Assembly: GCF_021440195.1 (NCBI RefSeq)
Contig: NZ_JAJTSZ010000001.1
Span: forward strand, 248,001 to 312,000
Direction: 5' to 3'
Origin: Dyadobacter sp. CY356
GTDB taxonomy: Bacteria > Bacteroidota > Bacteroidia > Cytophagales > Spirosomataceae
Length of the DNA stretch: 64,000 nucleotides
Below, piece after piece: positions 45,309 through 56,383 of this stretch. The translations under genes were made by a program, and so were the position numbers. The notes under the pieces were generated by a model, which saw only the letters and a list, made by a program, of their open reading frames with translations, was not told where the DNA came from and searched no databases. Each line of letters starts with the position of its first letter. Position 1 is the first letter of the stretch.

Positions 45309-46115
45309 TCAGGGGATTTGTAAGAAATTTGCAGCCAATAAATTCGGTTGATCTAAATACTGACCTGGTGTGATACCGGAAATATTTCTCATCTCACGAA
45401 TTAAATGCGCCTGGTCGAAAAAACCTGCGTCGTACACCAGCCCTGTTTTTGGAATTTCTGAATTCTTACGTAGTAATTTCAAAAAATACTGCACCCGGAT
45501 CATGCCGGAATATCGTTTCGGGGTAAGTCCGACATGTTCTTCAAAAGTCCGTTGTAATTTTCTCTCGCTGACTTGCAAAGTATCGGTAAGCTGCATGACC
45601 GAAAGATTTCCGTGGTACTGATGGATTAAACTTATAGCTTGAAATGGTAGCTGATTATTACGATCGTTTTCTGAAAGTTTAGTGATCAGGAAATTTTCAA
45701 CCAATTGGATTTTGAAAAAAATATTTGAAAGGTTGAAAATTTGCTCAGCGAGATTTTGGGTTTCGGAAGTGTAAAATGTTTCAAGATCAAGAATCATGTT
45801 TTTCAGCTCAACCGCAGGAATTTTAAGTAAAGTGGATATTCCAAACGGGTGAAAAACTACGATTAGTAACTTTATATTACCCGTGGAAACGATATTTTGA
45901 TAAGTATCCAACTGGCCGTAAACAAAGGTCGTCGGGAGAAATTCTGAAATGCTACCTCCGTTTTTCAGGTGCAAAAGCGGAGTTCCAAAATTGAAAACCA
46001 TGCCAGTATTCCCATCTGAAAACAACCTCAGACCGACATTGGAAATCTGTTCATTTTCAATGATCAGAAAATGTTTTACAATATGCGCCAACGGAGGAGA
46101 TGGGAGAATCTGCAT
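45309..46115 (-). CDS. AraC family transcriptional regulator
   Basis: 268 residues. N-terminal beta-rich ligand or dimer domain (IVKHFLIIENEQ, GMVFNFGTPLLHL, TFVYGQLDTYQNIV) and a C-terminal double helix-turn-helix: SVMQLTDTLQVSERKLQRTF then EEHVGLTPKRYSGMIRVQYF and AGFFDQAHLIREMRNISGIT then PGQYLD, the AraC signature. The gene begins 15 bases after the ThiF-like stop, so it could be transcribed with the tail of the thiamine operon, or control the nitrilase that follows. Confidence 0.88.
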   Translation of the reverse strand: MQILPSPPLAHIVKHFLIIENEQISNVGLRLFSDGNTGMVFNFGTPLLHLKNGGSISEFLPTTFVYGQLDTYQNIVSTGNIKLLIVVFHPFGISTLLKIPAVELKNMILDLETFYTSETQNLAEQIFNLSNIFFKIQLVENFLITKLSENDRNNQLPFQAISLIHQYHGNLSVMQLTDTLQVSERKLQRTFEEHVGLTPKRYSGMIRVQYFLKLLRKNSEIPKTGLVYDAGFFDQAHLIREMRNISGITPGQYLDQPNLLAANFLQIP

Positions 46116-46130
46116 GGAATCTACATTTTG

Positions 46131-47180
46131 CTATGCTTTTTTAACCCAAAAACTTTGTCCATCAAAACCGCTTTTTGCCAGTAATGTTGCAGCCATCCGG
46201 CTGCGTTTTCCGGTTGTACAATAAAAGACTATTGTTTTATCGGCAGGAAATAAGCTGACGTTTTCTGGTATTTCAGAAAGCGGGATATTTTTTCCACCGA
46301 TGAAGTCTTCTTCAAATTCATAATTTTCCCTTACATCGATCAAATATAAATCTTCGGCTCCGGATTCGAGCTTTACTTCCAGCTCTTCAAAAAACATTTC
46401 TTCGATTTTGTTAGTAACCGGTTGTGTGGCCGGTATCTCATTTATAGTAAGTTCTTTAACTGGAAATGCAGAAGATCTGCTGAAACTGAAAATGTTATTC
46501 GTGTTACCAAGCGCATTCAAAACCAATAACTTTCCTGATAAAATCTCACCAATTTCACAGATTATTTTGATCGTTTCATTGGCCATGTAGGTGCCGATAA
46601 TACCCGGCAAAATTCCGATTACACCGGCCACTTCACAATTATCACCTTCTTCGGCTTCCGGAAAAAGACAGCGGTAGGTTGGTCCGCCTTTATAATTAAA
46701 AACGGAAACCTGTCCTTCAAATCTTAAAATGGAGCCAAAAACCAGCGGTTTATTTAGCTCGACACAAATATCATTGGCAAGATAACGGGTAGGGAAATTA
46801 TCGGATCCGTCGATAACCAGATCGTAATTTGAAATTATTTCAGCCGCATTCGATTCGTCCAAACGGACTGGAATAGCTTTCAGAATTACATAAGGATTCA
46901 TCACAGCTAATTTCCTGACAGCTGTTTCTGCTTTCCCTTTGCCGATATCATCCGGCGAATACAAAATCTGCCGATGCAGGTTTGTAACATCAACCGTATC
47001 ATCATCAACCACGCCAATTGTTCCAACTCCTGCCGCAACCAGATATTGCAAAACAGGACATCCCAAACCGCCCGCGCCGATGACAAGCACTTTCGCAGCT
47101 TTCAGTTTTTCCTGCCCGGCCATACCCATTTCAGGTAAAATAATCTGGCGGCTATATCTTTTTCTTTCTGGTATTTCCAT
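46131..47180 (-). CDS. ThiF/MoeB-like adenylyltransferase with C-terminal rhodanese domain
   Basis: 349 residues. The E1-like domain (about 1-240) starts RKRYSRQIILPEMGMAGQEK and carries VLVIGAGGLGCPVLQYL for ATP, DGSDNFPTRYLAND, and a Cys in PTYRCLFPE. The C-terminal part (about 250-349) is rhodanese-like: LYLIDVRENYEFEEDFIGGK and the active loop VFYCTTGKRSR. In the thiamine operon its job is to adenylate ThiS and help load sulfur; the rhodanese part may be the sulfur donor site. MoeB-type function in molybdopterin synthesis is possible but less likely by context. Confidence 0.85.
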   Translation of the reverse strand: MEIPERKRYSRQIILPEMGMAGQEKLKAAKVLVIGAGGLGCPVLQYLVAAGVGTIGVVDDDTVDVTNLHRQILYSPDDIGKGKAETAVRKLAVMNPYVILKAIPVRLDESNAAEIISNYDLVIDGSDNFPTRYLANDICVELNKPLVFGSILRFEGQVSVFNYKGGPTYRCLFPEAEEGDNCEVAGVIGILPGIIGTYMANETIKIICEIGEILSGKLLVLNALGNTNNIFSFSRSSAFPVKELTINEIPATQPVTNKIEEMFFEELEVKLESGAEDLYLIDVRENYEFEEDFIGGKNIPLSEIPENVSLFPADKTIVFYCTTGKRSRMAATLLAKSGFDGQSFWVKKA

Positions 47181-47190
47181 ATGTGTTTTA

Positions 47191-47310
47191 TTACACAGAG
47201 CTACGCAGAGAAATAAAGAGAGGCACAGAGTATTCTTTTAAGAATTTCTCTGTGTAGCTCCTTTTAGCTCTGTGGCCCTCTGTGAAACCTACAAATCTCT
47301 GTGTCACCTA
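47191..47310. repeat. Intergenic repeat with CTCTGTG motifs
   Basis: Contains GAGCTACGCAGAGAAATAA near 47199 and GAATTTCTCTGTGTAGCTC near 47232, an inverted pair matching at about 17 of 19 positions, then GCTCTGTGGCCCTCTGTGAA and TCTCTGTGTCACC. This CACAGAG-rich repeat type is scattered in many bacterial genomes. It lies between thiH and the ThiF-like gene. Confidence 0.6.
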
Positions 47311-48420
47311 TGACAAAACTTGATCCCAATCTTTCCAGACAGGCTCATATCCCTTTGATCTGATCATCTCCGCAATGACTTCCGGACTTCGTTCGTCTGA
47401 AATCTCAAACTGTTCCAAAGATTCAGGTTCGACAGCATATCCTCCCGGATTTGTTTTGGAACCTGCGCTGATGGAAGTTATCCCAAGCCGCACGCAATGA
47501 TCTCTGAATTTTTCAGATTCGCGCGTCGACAAAGAAATTTCAACTTCTTCATTAAACAAACGATAGGCACAAATGAGTTGCACCAGTTCGCGGTCATTCA
47601 TTTCTACTTTTGGTTCAAGGCCGCCGGAAAACGGGCGAAGTCTCGGAAATGACAGACTATAACGTGTTTGCCAATATGTTTTTTCCAGATAATTCAGGTG
47701 TAATGCTGTGAAAAAACTGTCCGTTCGCCAATCTTCAAGTCCAATTAAAACGCCTAAACCCATTTTATGAATTCCTGCCCGACCTAATCTGTCCGGAGTT
47801 TCCAAACGGTAATTAAAGTTAGATTTTTTTCCTTTGGGATGATGCTTTTTGTAATCTTCTTTGTGGTAAGTTTCCTGATAAATAAGGACCGAAGTTAATC
47901 CCAGCGGAATGAGCTCAACATATTCCTCAGTATCCAAAGGTTGCACCTCCATCGAAACCTGCGCAAAATACGGGTGAATTAATTTCAAAACTTTTTTGAA
48001 ATATTCTGTGTGAACGGTTTGATTAGCTTCGCCTGTAACCAAAAGTACATGATCATATCCAAGGCTTTTGATCACTTTTACTTCCCGTAAGATTTCCTCT
48101 TCGGTCAGCGTTTTTCGGCGCACTTTATTATCCAGACTAAACCCACAATAGGTGCAGATATTGGTGCATTCATTGGAAAGATACAATGGAATATATAATT
48201 GAATTGTTTTTCCAAAACGTTTTTGAGTTAACCTTTGGCTTAGCTGCGCCATAGGTTCCAGGTAAGCTGCGGCGGCAGGAGAAATAAGGGCTTTAAAATC
48301 TTCCAGCGTCCTTTTGGAATTATGTATAGCATTCTCCACGTCATTTTTGGTTTTGGAATAAATGCTTTCCTTAACATCCTCCCAGCTGTATGTTTCAAAT
48401 AAATCTTTAAAACTATTCAT
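47308..48420 (-). CDS. thiH: 2-iminoacetate synthase
   Basis: 370 residues. Radical-SAM enzyme that cleaves tyrosine to dehydroglycine for the thiazole ring. Cluster ligands in [12 protein letters not shown] (CxxxCxxC); start region [37 protein letters not shown]. Overlaps thiG by eight bases, as in a tight operon. Confidence 0.95.
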   Translation of the reverse strand: MNSFKDLFETYSWEDVKESIYSKTKNDVENAIHNSKRTLEDFKALISPAAAAYLEPMAQLSQRLTQKRFGKTIQLYIPLYLSNECTNICTYCGFSLDNKVRRKTLTEEEILREVKVIKSLGYDHVLLVTGEANQTVHTEYFKKVLKLIHPYFAQVSMEVQPLDTEEYVELIPLGLTSVLIYQETYHKEDYKKHHPKGKKSNFNYRLETPDRLGRAGIHKMGLGVLIGLEDWRTDSFFTALHLNYLEKTYWQTRYSLSFPRLRPFSGGLEPKVEMNDRELVQLICAYRLFNEEVEISLSTRESEKFRDHCVRLGITSISAGSKTNPGGYAVEPESLEQFEISDERSPEVIAEMIRSKGYEPVWKDWDQVLS

Positions 48421-49177
48421 CTAAAAAAGCGGTTAACGGACTGCTTGCGATGGCAAAGTTTCCTTGTTTTGCTAACCTTGCGTGGTAAGCCATTCTTCCG
48501 GCTTCGACTGCCATCTTAAAAGCAATTGCCATTTGTACAGGATTTCCGGCAACGGCAATCGCAGTATTAACAAGAACGGCATCAGCACCGATTTCCATGG
48601 CCTTTGCGGCATCAGAAGGTGAGCCAATTCCGGCATCCACAATCACGGGAACGTTGCTTTGTTCAATAATAATTTCCAGAAAATCAATGGTCTTTAAACC
48701 TTTATTACTCCCGATTGGCGAGCCTAGCGGCATCACTGCGGAAGCTCCCGCATTTTCCAGGCGTTTGCATAAAACAGGATCGGCGTGGATATAGGGCAGG
48801 ATGATAAAGCCAAGTTTTGCCAGTTCTTCTGTTGCCAGTAAGGTTTCAATCGGGTCGGGCATCAGGTATTTAGGGTCCGGATGAATTTCCAGTTTGAGCC
48901 AGTTTGTTTCCAAAGCTTCTCTTGCCAATTGCGCGGCAAAAACCGCTTCTTTTGCCGTTCTTACACCGGAAGTGTTTGGCAGCAGGTTTATTTTCGGATG
49001 GTTCAGATGCAAAAGGATATCATCATCCTGACTGTCCATATTGACCCTTCGCAACGCAACTGTAACAAGTTCGGAGCCGGATGCCACCAAAGCTTCTTCC
49101 ATTAATTTTGACGAACTGAATTTTCCGGTACCGGTAAACAGGCGGGAACAGAATTCTTTGTCAGCTATTTTTAACAT
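48413..49177 (-). CDS. thiG: Thiazole synthase
   Basis: 254 residues. Joins dehydroglycine, DXP and sulfur from ThiS thiocarboxylate into the thiazole. Signatures: [67 protein letters not shown] and [11 protein letters not shown]. Overlaps thiH by eight and thiE by seven bases. Confidence 0.96.
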   Translation of the reverse strand: MLKIADKEFCSRLFTGTGKFSSSKLMEEALVASGSELVTVALRRVNMDSQDDDILLHLNHPKINLLPNTSGVRTAKEAVFAAQLAREALETNWLKLEIHPDPKYLMPDPIETLLATEELAKLGFIILPYIHADPVLCKRLENAGASAVMPLGSPIGSNKGLKTIDFLEIIIEQSNVPVIVDAGIGSPSDAAKAMEIGADAVLVNTAIAVAGNPVQMAIAFKMAVEAGRMAYHARLAKQGNFAIASSPLTAFLDE

Positions 49178-49794
49178 AATACTTTATTGATTTTGTAAAC
49201 CAGATTTTTGGGATTTTCTGCGTTGATAATAGAGCCTGAAACAGCAACGCCATACATACCTGTTTCCAGAATTTGTGAAATATCTTCCTGTCCAATACCG
49301 CCGATTGCAATAAGTGGAATTGTATGTTTCAGTTTTTTAAGCGACTCTGCTATGTTCAGATAGCCTTCCAAGCCTAAAATTGGACTCAGATTTTGTTTGG
49401 TTGATGTAAACCGGAAAGGGCCCAGGCCAACGTAATCTGAGCCTTCTTTTATTCTATCCAAAATATTTTCGAGCGTATTGGCTGTTCCTCCGATGACCGT
49501 TTCGTTGCCTAAAATTTTTCTGGCTGAGGAAATCGGCATATCATTTAAACCAAGATGCAAACCATAGGCACCAACTTCTCTGGCAATAAACGGGAAGTCA
49601 TTGATGATGAGTTTTGCCTGGTAATTATCACAAACGGTTTTGACTTTTTCTGCCAGTTTTAACACATCTTCAAAAGATTGGTTTTTTACTCGAAGCTGTA
49701 TCCAACCGCAACCTGCGTCGAGCGCGATTTGGATACTGTCGAGGTGTGTCAGGTCTTTTGTTTGGTTTGATATGAATTGTAGTTTATCGATCAT
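49171..49794 (-). CDS. thiE: Thiamine phosphate synthase
   Basis: 207 residues from the ATG at 49794 ([13 protein letters not shown]). An ATG at 49815 is in frame but lies inside the tandem repeat, so I prefer the inner one. Couples HMP-PP and thiazole phosphate. Motifs: [60 protein letters not shown] and [11 protein letters not shown] second gene of this family lies at 50276-50908. Confidence 0.9.
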   Translation of the reverse strand: MIDKLQFISNQTKDLTHLDSIQIALDAGCGWIQLRVKNQSFEDVLKLAEKVKTVCDNYQAKLIINDFPFIAREVGAYGLHLGLNDMPISSARKILGNETVIGGTANTLENILDRIKEGSDYVGLGPFRFTSTKQNLSPILGLEGYLNIAESLKKLKHTIPLIAIGGIGQEDISQILETGMYGVAVSGSIINAENPKNLVYKINKVLC

Positions 49795-49804
49795 TTTATT
49801 TCTC

Positions 49805-50149
49805 TTTTGCTTCATGTACCTATCTCATATACCCTAAAACACCAGGGTATAAACCCCGGGCTAAGATATGTGACCCCGTTAGGGTCGTGGACGTGACGAA
49901 CATTTAGGCCGTGATTGTTTTTTGCTTCATGTACCTACCTCATCCATCCCAAAACCCCGGGGTATAAACCCTGGGCTAAGATATGTGACCCCGTTAGGGT
50001 CATGGACGTGACGAACATTTACGCCGTGATTGTTTTTTGCTTCATGTACCTATCTCATACACCCTAAAACCCCAGGGTATAAACCCCGGGCTAAGATATG
50101 TGACCCCGTTAGGGTCATGGAACGAACGAACATTTAGACAATAATTAGG
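49805..50149. repeat. Three tandem 115-bp repeats inside the thiamine operon
   Basis: Units start at about 49805, 49920 and 50035; each begins TTTTGCTTCATGTACCTAYC and carries AAACCCYGGGCTAAGATATG then TGACCCCGTTAGGGTC. Period exactly 115. The third unit diverges after CATTTAG near 50137. On the minus strand each unit forms two hairpins joined by ACATATCTTAG. The block separates the thiC/thiE2 part of the operon from thiE/G/H and is not coding. Confidence 0.92.
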
Positions 50150-50181
50150 TTATGATTGTCCAAATGTTGGGGGTGCCCCAA

Positions 50182-50224
50182 AGCCCAACGGGCTTACATA
50201 TTTTAGCACCGGGCATCGCCCGGT
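50182..50224 (+). repeat. Two-hairpin repeat element
   Basis: AGCCCAACGGGCT, linker TACATATTTTAGCA, then CCGGGCATCGCCCGG. Same plan as the 45-bp elements at 53898 and 54069 and as the cores of the 115-bp tandem units. The rest of 50150-50275 shows no gene. Confidence 0.75.
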
Positions 50225-50275
50225 GGTGGCGTGATGTTCGTGTGATGCCGGTGTGTTTGTTTATATGGTAAATAA

Positions 50276-50907
50276 TTATTCGTGGTAATTTTTACATTTC
50301 ATGTTGATGAAATTCACCATCTCCCGTAATTTCCTAAAATTGGAAATTGCATTTTCCGGCTTCTCCCATAACGTTCCTAAAACAGCGGCACCGTCGAAAT
50401 TCATCTTTCCTATTTGTTGAAGATTTTGTATATTAACTCCGCCCAATCCAATCATTGGTATTTTCTTAATATCCGGCTCAATAAAAAAATCATGACTCAA
50501 AACACCCTGATAACCTGATTTTGAAATACTGTTAAATACCGGCCCGAAAAATGTATAACTGAAATGCTCCGACAGATTACTTATTTCAGATAAATCATGG
50601 ATCGAAGTGCTCAGTAGAAAATCATCTGACAGTAGTTTTTCCAGACTTTCCTGCGAAGCTAGTTTCCTTTCTTTTTCAGGAAAATGAAGTCTTTTAATTC
50701 CGAATTCCCCTGCCAGTTTATGATACTGGTGAATTGAAATTCTATCACGAAATTCAGGTTTGATGTTACTTAGCAAATTTCTAAAATCGTCTTCTTCGCT
50801 TTCCGGTTTTCTGATATGTAAACACACCAATCCTTCCCTGAAAAGACTGTTTATTATTTCAGCCTCGTCAGGGAAAAATTTAGGATTGGATATGGCTAAT
50901 AGTTTCA

Positions 50908-50908
<1 letters not shown>
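50276..50908 (-). CDS. Second thiamine phosphate synthase/TenI-like protein
   Basis: 210 residues of the ThiE/TenI fold, weaker than the copy at 49171. It has GLVCLHIRKPESEEDDF, GIKRLHFPEKER, STSIHDLSEISNL, FFGPVFNSISKSGYQG and MIGLGGVNIQNL. TenI-type relatives can aromatise the thiazole tautomer instead of making thiamine phosphate, which would explain two genes in one operon. Shares one base with the thiC stop, hence translational coupling. Confidence 0.82.
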
Positions 50909-52824
<1,916 letters not shown>

Positions 52825-52877
52825 TTAGCTGTATGGATTATAGAAATATTCTGGAAAGGGATAGTCCGGGGGATTCT

Positions 52878-53081
52878 TTATCCGCCCTGAGTAGCTTTGA
52901 TCAGGGTGATTTTATCTTCGGGATTGAGGACATGGACTGGCCATTCCCTTTTTGGTATGATGGCCTGGTTGATCGCGATGGCAATTCCTTTTCTGGAATC
53001 TGCGAACAAAAAGGACAAAAGCTCTTCAACCGAAAAGTGTTCGGGAATTTCTGTACGTTGTTGATTAATGCTGATTTCCAT
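52878..53081 (-). CDS. thiS: Sulfur carrier protein ThiS
   Basis: 67 residues, beta-grasp fold, ending ITLIKATQGG; the C-terminal Gly-Gly is adenylated by the ThiF-like protein and thiocarboxylated. Start MEISINQQRTEIPEHFSVEE fits the family. First gene after the TPP riboswitch. The 86 bases to thiC hold short GGCT-TTAGC-type repeats but no gene. Confidence 0.9.
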   Translation of the reverse strand: MEISINQQRTEIPEHFSVEELLSFLFADSRKGIAIAINQAIIPKREWPVHVLNPEDKITLIKATQGG

Positions 53082-53159
53082 TCTGAATAATGTTTTATGA
53101 GAAAAACTTCAGGAATGGACCTTGCGAAAGATTCATTAAGATACAATAGCAGTATCTCT

Positions 53160-53240
53160 TACTTTTCCCTATCGGCAGTACTAACTGCATCAGGTTCAAA
53201 GGGTATTATCTCAGTCCGCATACGGGACACCCCCAAAGTT
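53160..53240 (-). ncRNA. TPP (thi-box) riboswitch
   Basis: On the minus strand: GGGGTGTCCCGTATGCGG, ACTGAGATAATACCCTTTGA, ACCTGATGCAGTTAGTACTG then CCGATAGGGAA. The CTGAGA, ACCCTTTGAACCTGAT and GTAGGGAA-like parts are the conserved TPP aptamer elements. It lies 79 bases before thiS. A small hairpin AGATAC / GTATCT at 53140-53157 between aptamer and gene could belong to the switching region. Expected to lower expression of the whole thi operon when TPP is high. Confidence 0.95.
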
Positions 53241-53385
53241 TCCGTAAAGCTATTGGAAAAATCGGAGTTTCAAAAAAATAATATTTAAACCTGTTTTTTG
53301 AAGATTGTGAAACTGTGGAAGTTTTGGTAATTATGAAGTAACTTTGAATTTGTCATATTAACACCTCAAAAAGAATCTGCTTTTA

Positions 53386-53889
53386 ATGGATCTTATTATC
53401 AGAAATGCTGCTCCGAAGGACTTGCCGGCTATATTGGAAATTGTTAATCAAGCTATTTTAGAAACCACTGCCATTTATGATTATGAGATCAGAACCTTGG
53501 AAGAACAGACTGCATGGTTTAATAAAATGATAGAAGATGGTATGCCGGTGATCGTAGCGGAATTTGAAAAGGAGGTGATCGGTTATGGGTCTTATAATAT
53601 TTTCCGTCCAAAAATTGGTTACAAATTCAGCGTTGAACACTCTATTTATTTGAATGACAAATCACGTGGAATCGGGGTAGGAGGCAGGTTATTGGGAAGT
53701 TTGATACAGCGCGCAAAAGAATCAGGTTTGCATACGATGATTGCAGGGATTGATGCAACAAATCGTGGCAGTATCAAATTTCACGAAAAATATGGATTTG
53801 TTGAAAAAGGGTATTTGAGAGAGGTAGGTTATAAATTTGATCAATGGCTAGATTTGGTTTTTATGCAATTGATCCTGAAAGAAGATTAA
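53386..53889 (+). CDS. GNAT N-acetyltransferase, phosphinothricin acetyltransferase-like
   Basis: 167 residues. LIIRNAAPKDLPAILEIVNQ at the start, then ETTAIYDYEIRTLEEQTAWF, which is the marker of the Pat/Bar-like branch; acetyl-CoA loop KSRGIGVGGRLLGSLI; and ATNRGSIKFHEKYGFVEKGY. It may acetylate small amino compounds such as methionine sulfone or glutamate analogues, by analogy. A TAACTTTG box at 53339 may be its -7 element. Divergent from the thi operon. Confidence 0.88.
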   Translation: MDLIIRNAAPKDLPAILEIVNQAILETTAIYDYEIRTLEEQTAWFNKMIEDGMPVIVAEFEKEVIGYGSYNIFRPKIGYKFSVEHSIYLNDKSRGIGVGGRLLGSLIQRAKESGLHTMIAGIDATNRGSIKFHEKYGFVEKGYLREVGYKFDQWLDLVFMQLILKED

Positions 53890-53897
53890 TTGAATGA

Positions 53898-53942
53898 GCC
53901 CTGAAAGGGCGTTATATCTTAGAATCGGGCACCGCCCGATTG
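53898..53942 (+). repeat. 45-bp two-hairpin repeat, plus orientation
   Basis: GCCCTGAAAGGGC, linker GTTATATCTTAGAAT, CGGGCACCGCCCG, ATTG. It lies right after the GNAT gene and pairs with the inverted copy at 54069-54113. Confidence 0.88.
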
Positions 53943-54068
53943 ATGCGGGATGTGGGCATTCTACAATTGCGTATTTCGAATTCCAAATTCACAATTCAAA
54001 ATCGCGAATTCCGACCTCAAATCCATTCGATCATTCCGCCAATCGCCCATTCCGCCATTCCGCCATTC

Positions 54069-54113
54069 CAATAGGGCGTTGCCCTATCCTAAATTATGAC
54101 GCCCTTTCAGGGC
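54069..54113 (-). repeat. 45-bp two-hairpin repeat, minus orientation
   Basis: On the minus strand GCCCTGAAAGGGC, linker GTCATAATTTAGGAT, AGGGCAACGCCCT, ATTG: 38 of 45 positions match the copy at 53898, and the outer pair of the second stem changes from C-G to A-T. Just downstream, ATGACGCCCTTT / AAAGGGCGTCAT (54096-54128) forms a further stem that may end transcription of the BASS gene. Between the two copies lies CATTCCGC-type short tandem sequence. Confidence 0.88.
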
Positions 54114-54133
54114 TAAAAAGGGCGTCATATTAA

Positions 54134-55240
54134 TCAATGGGCTCTCCCGGTTTCCACATAAGTTTCCTCATCACCCGTCGGTTTTCTATGCCAATATGAA
54201 GCGAGGATAGATCCGGTAATATTCATCAAAGGCCCGAAGACGGCCGGTGCCAAACCCACAGTTGCCATTTTTCCCATTTCTTTTGCGATACCTGATGCCA
54301 GACCACCATTTTGCATGCCTACTTCAATGGCAATGGTGCGGCAATCGCGCTCGCTCATTTTGAATAGCTTTCCTGAAAAATAACCGAGTGTATATCCTAA
54401 AAGATTGTGTATCAACACTAAGCCTATCAAAGCTGGTCCGATTGTCAAAAGACTATCTCTTCCTGCTGCCGTGATGATTACAATAATAAATGCAATTCCA
54501 GACATAGATACCAGCGGCATGGCATCATCCAGCCATTTAGCTTTCCCACTGAATAATTTATTGAAAATCAAACCTGCGCCGATCGGAAGAATAACCATTT
54601 TAACGATATCCCACATCATACGCAGCATATCAATTTCAACAAATGCACCGGCATATAACTTCATCAGCATCGGTGTCATCAGCGGTGCCAGCATGGTTGA
54701 AATAGCGGTAATTGTGATTGATAATGCGAGATTTGCTTTTGCCAGATATGAAATTACGTTGGACGCCATACCATTTGGCGAACAACCAATCAGGATAATA
54801 CCAGCTGCAATTTCAGCAGGAAAACCACTGACGCTTGCAAGGGTAAAACCCAAAAGCGGCATGATCAAAAAGTGACTAGTTACCCCGATAAAAACCCCTC
54901 GCGGCATTTTTACAACACCGACAAAATCCTCAAAACTCATCGAAGTTCCCATGCCGAACATGATGATCTGGATTAATGGTGTAATTAAAACAGCAAATTT
55001 GAAACCATCATATTGCTGAAAATATTGTGGATAATACAATGCCGTTGTAACAGCAGCGAAAATGATTGTAGTATAAGTAAATCCTTTTAACGTTTCCGAT
55101 CCCCGGAAACTAATGGCGAGTGCTATGAAAAAGCCGATAAAAAAAGGACCTGCCTGCGACAGGTTTCCAGTTACTGTGAGATAAATTGCTACGACCAGAC
55201 ATAAGACAGCAATACCAGATAGGAGCTTGTAAATATTCAT
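54134..55240 (-). CDS. BASS family sodium-dependent transporter
   Basis: 368 residues with about ten membrane segments. Family signs: MFGMGTSMSFEDFVGVVKMP, GIILIGCSPNGMASNVISYL then AKANLALSITITA, and EVGMQNGGLASGIAKE. These are the bile-acid/sodium symporter signatures; members import organic anions such as bile acids, pantoate or keto acids with sodium. Last gene of a leftward cluster with RraA- and amidohydrolase-like genes, so it probably brings the product of periplasmic breakdown into the cell. Confidence 0.88.
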   Translation of the reverse strand: MNIYKLLSGIAVLCLVVAIYLTVTGNLSQAGPFFIGFFIALAISFRGSETLKGFTYTTIIFAAVTTALYYPQYFQQYDGFKFAVLITPLIQIIMFGMGTSMSFEDFVGVVKMPRGVFIGVTSHFLIMPLLGFTLASVSGFPAEIAAGIILIGCSPNGMASNVISYLAKANLALSITITAISTMLAPLMTPMLMKLYAGAFVEIDMLRMMWDIVKMVILPIGAGLIFNKLFSGKAKWLDDAMPLVSMSGIAFIIVIITAAGRDSLLTIGPALIGLVLIHNLLGYTLGYFSGKLFKMSERDCRTIAIEVGMQNGGLASGIAKEMGKMATVGLAPAVFGPLMNITGSILASYWHRKPTGDEETYVETGRAH

Positions 55241-55328
55241 AAACTTATTTTAATTATGCAATTCAGGAATAGGTGCATTTGTGGAGAAAAGCAGGGAATA
55301 CATTTTTCTTACTTTTCAGGAAGTGTAA

Positions 55329-56258
55329 TTACCAGGTTCTTTTCTTCATGTATTCGTCCAGGTCTGAACGCTTCATAGGAATTTCCTTAGGATTTTTGTC
55401 CAGCCATTTCATGAAATCCTCTTTCAGTTTGTCTGACCATTGGCTATCAATTTGCCCTGGCGTATACTTTCCTTCTTTCAGCATCTGAATTCCGAATTTG
55501 TCGCGGATAGCAATAAATTCAGCGGTCAAAACGACTTTTTCGACCAAATGGGCAGGGATGAAGATGATACCTTCTCTTTTGGCAAGAACAAGATCACCTG
55601 GTAAGACAATGGCTCTCCCAATGCGTATCGGCGTATTAAGTCCCATCAAAACCACATCTTTCAAATAAGACGGGTCCCAATCGCGGACGAAAGCGTTAAA
55701 ACCTTCAATTTTTGATAAACCTTCCAGATCTCTGGCAGAGGCATCAAAAACAACGCCGTTTCCCGATTTGGCGAAAATTGAATTTCCAAGGTTATCCCCG
55801 ATCAATGTGCCCTGAGCGATTTTGCCAAAACCATCAGCAACATATACGTCACCTTTTGAAAGCTGATCGATTGGCCATGAATTGGTATTGCCAATACGGC
55901 CATTTTTTGCACCTCGTTCTTTTATATTTTTTTCAATATCCGGGCGGGAAGGCATGAATTGCGCGGTAAGCGCGCGACCGGCAATGGTAACATCCTGATG
56001 GATCATTTTCCAGTTAGCATCAAACTGGGAATTATAACCTTCATTTTGGAGAACAACCCAGGCTTCCTCTATGGCAATTTCTTTTGCCCTGCGAATCATG
56101 TCGTCCGACACTTTTGGCCTTCCGTCCGGAAAACGTTCGCCTTTCCATTCAGAAGTCAGAAAGGTTAATTCTTCCCTGGAAATGGTTTGCGCGTGAAGAG
56201 AATTATAAAAATTAAAACTTAAAAATAATGCTGCGGCAACAATGGATTTAATTTTCAT
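55329..56258 (-). CDS. Exported RraA-family protein
   Basis: 309 residues with a clear signal peptide (IVAAALFLSFNFYNSLHAQ). The RraA-like core holds VAGRALTAQFMPSRP-like (VTIAGRALTAQF), KGDVYVADGFGKIAQGTLIG then DNLGNSIFAKSG, GVVFDASARDLEGLSKI and ALVLPGDLVLAKREGIIFIP-like (RAIVLPGDLVLAKREG). The G-D-N-L and R-D motifs match the metal and substrate sites of HMG/CHA aldolases, which split pyruvate from 4-hydroxy-4-methyl-oxoglutarate-like acids. RNase E inhibition is ruled out as a role by its export. Part of the cluster with amidohydrolase and BASS genes. Confidence 0.85.
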   Translation of the reverse strand: MKIKSIVAAALFLSFNFYNSLHAQTISREELTFLTSEWKGERFPDGRPKVSDDMIRRAKEIAIEEAWVVLQNEGYNSQFDANWKMIHQDVTIAGRALTAQFMPSRPDIEKNIKERGAKNGRIGNTNSWPIDQLSKGDVYVADGFGKIAQGTLIGDNLGNSIFAKSGNGVVFDASARDLEGLSKIEGFNAFVRDWDPSYLKDVVLMGLNTPIRIGRAIVLPGDLVLAKREGIIFIPAHLVEKVVLTAEFIAIRDKFGIQMLKEGKYTPGQIDSQWSDKLKEDFMKWLDKNPKEIPMKRSDLDEYMKKRTW

Positions 56259-56383
56259 TTCAATTGGATTGCAAATTTTGAAGGGCCGGCAAGATAAAAT
56301 TTGGATTATATTCTGGCACGAATTGTATCAGATTATAACCCAAAAGAGAAAAGACCGGTTATCCCGAATTTTACTAGATTATA

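Noticed and set aside
49805..50149. CRISPR array
   Set aside because: The three units adjoin without unique spacers and are 115 bp long; no cas genes.
53894..54133. 79-residue frame starting MSPERALYLRIGHRP
   Set aside because: It is a translation through the two-hairpin repeats and the short tandem sequence between them; no protein features.
54405..54875. 156-residue plus-strand frame
   Set aside because: Antisense to the BASS gene; hydrophobicity mirrors the membrane segments of the real gene.
55329..56258. RraA as regulator of RNase E
   Set aside because: The protein has a signal peptide and sits with exported catabolic enzymes, so an RNase role in the cytosol does not fit.
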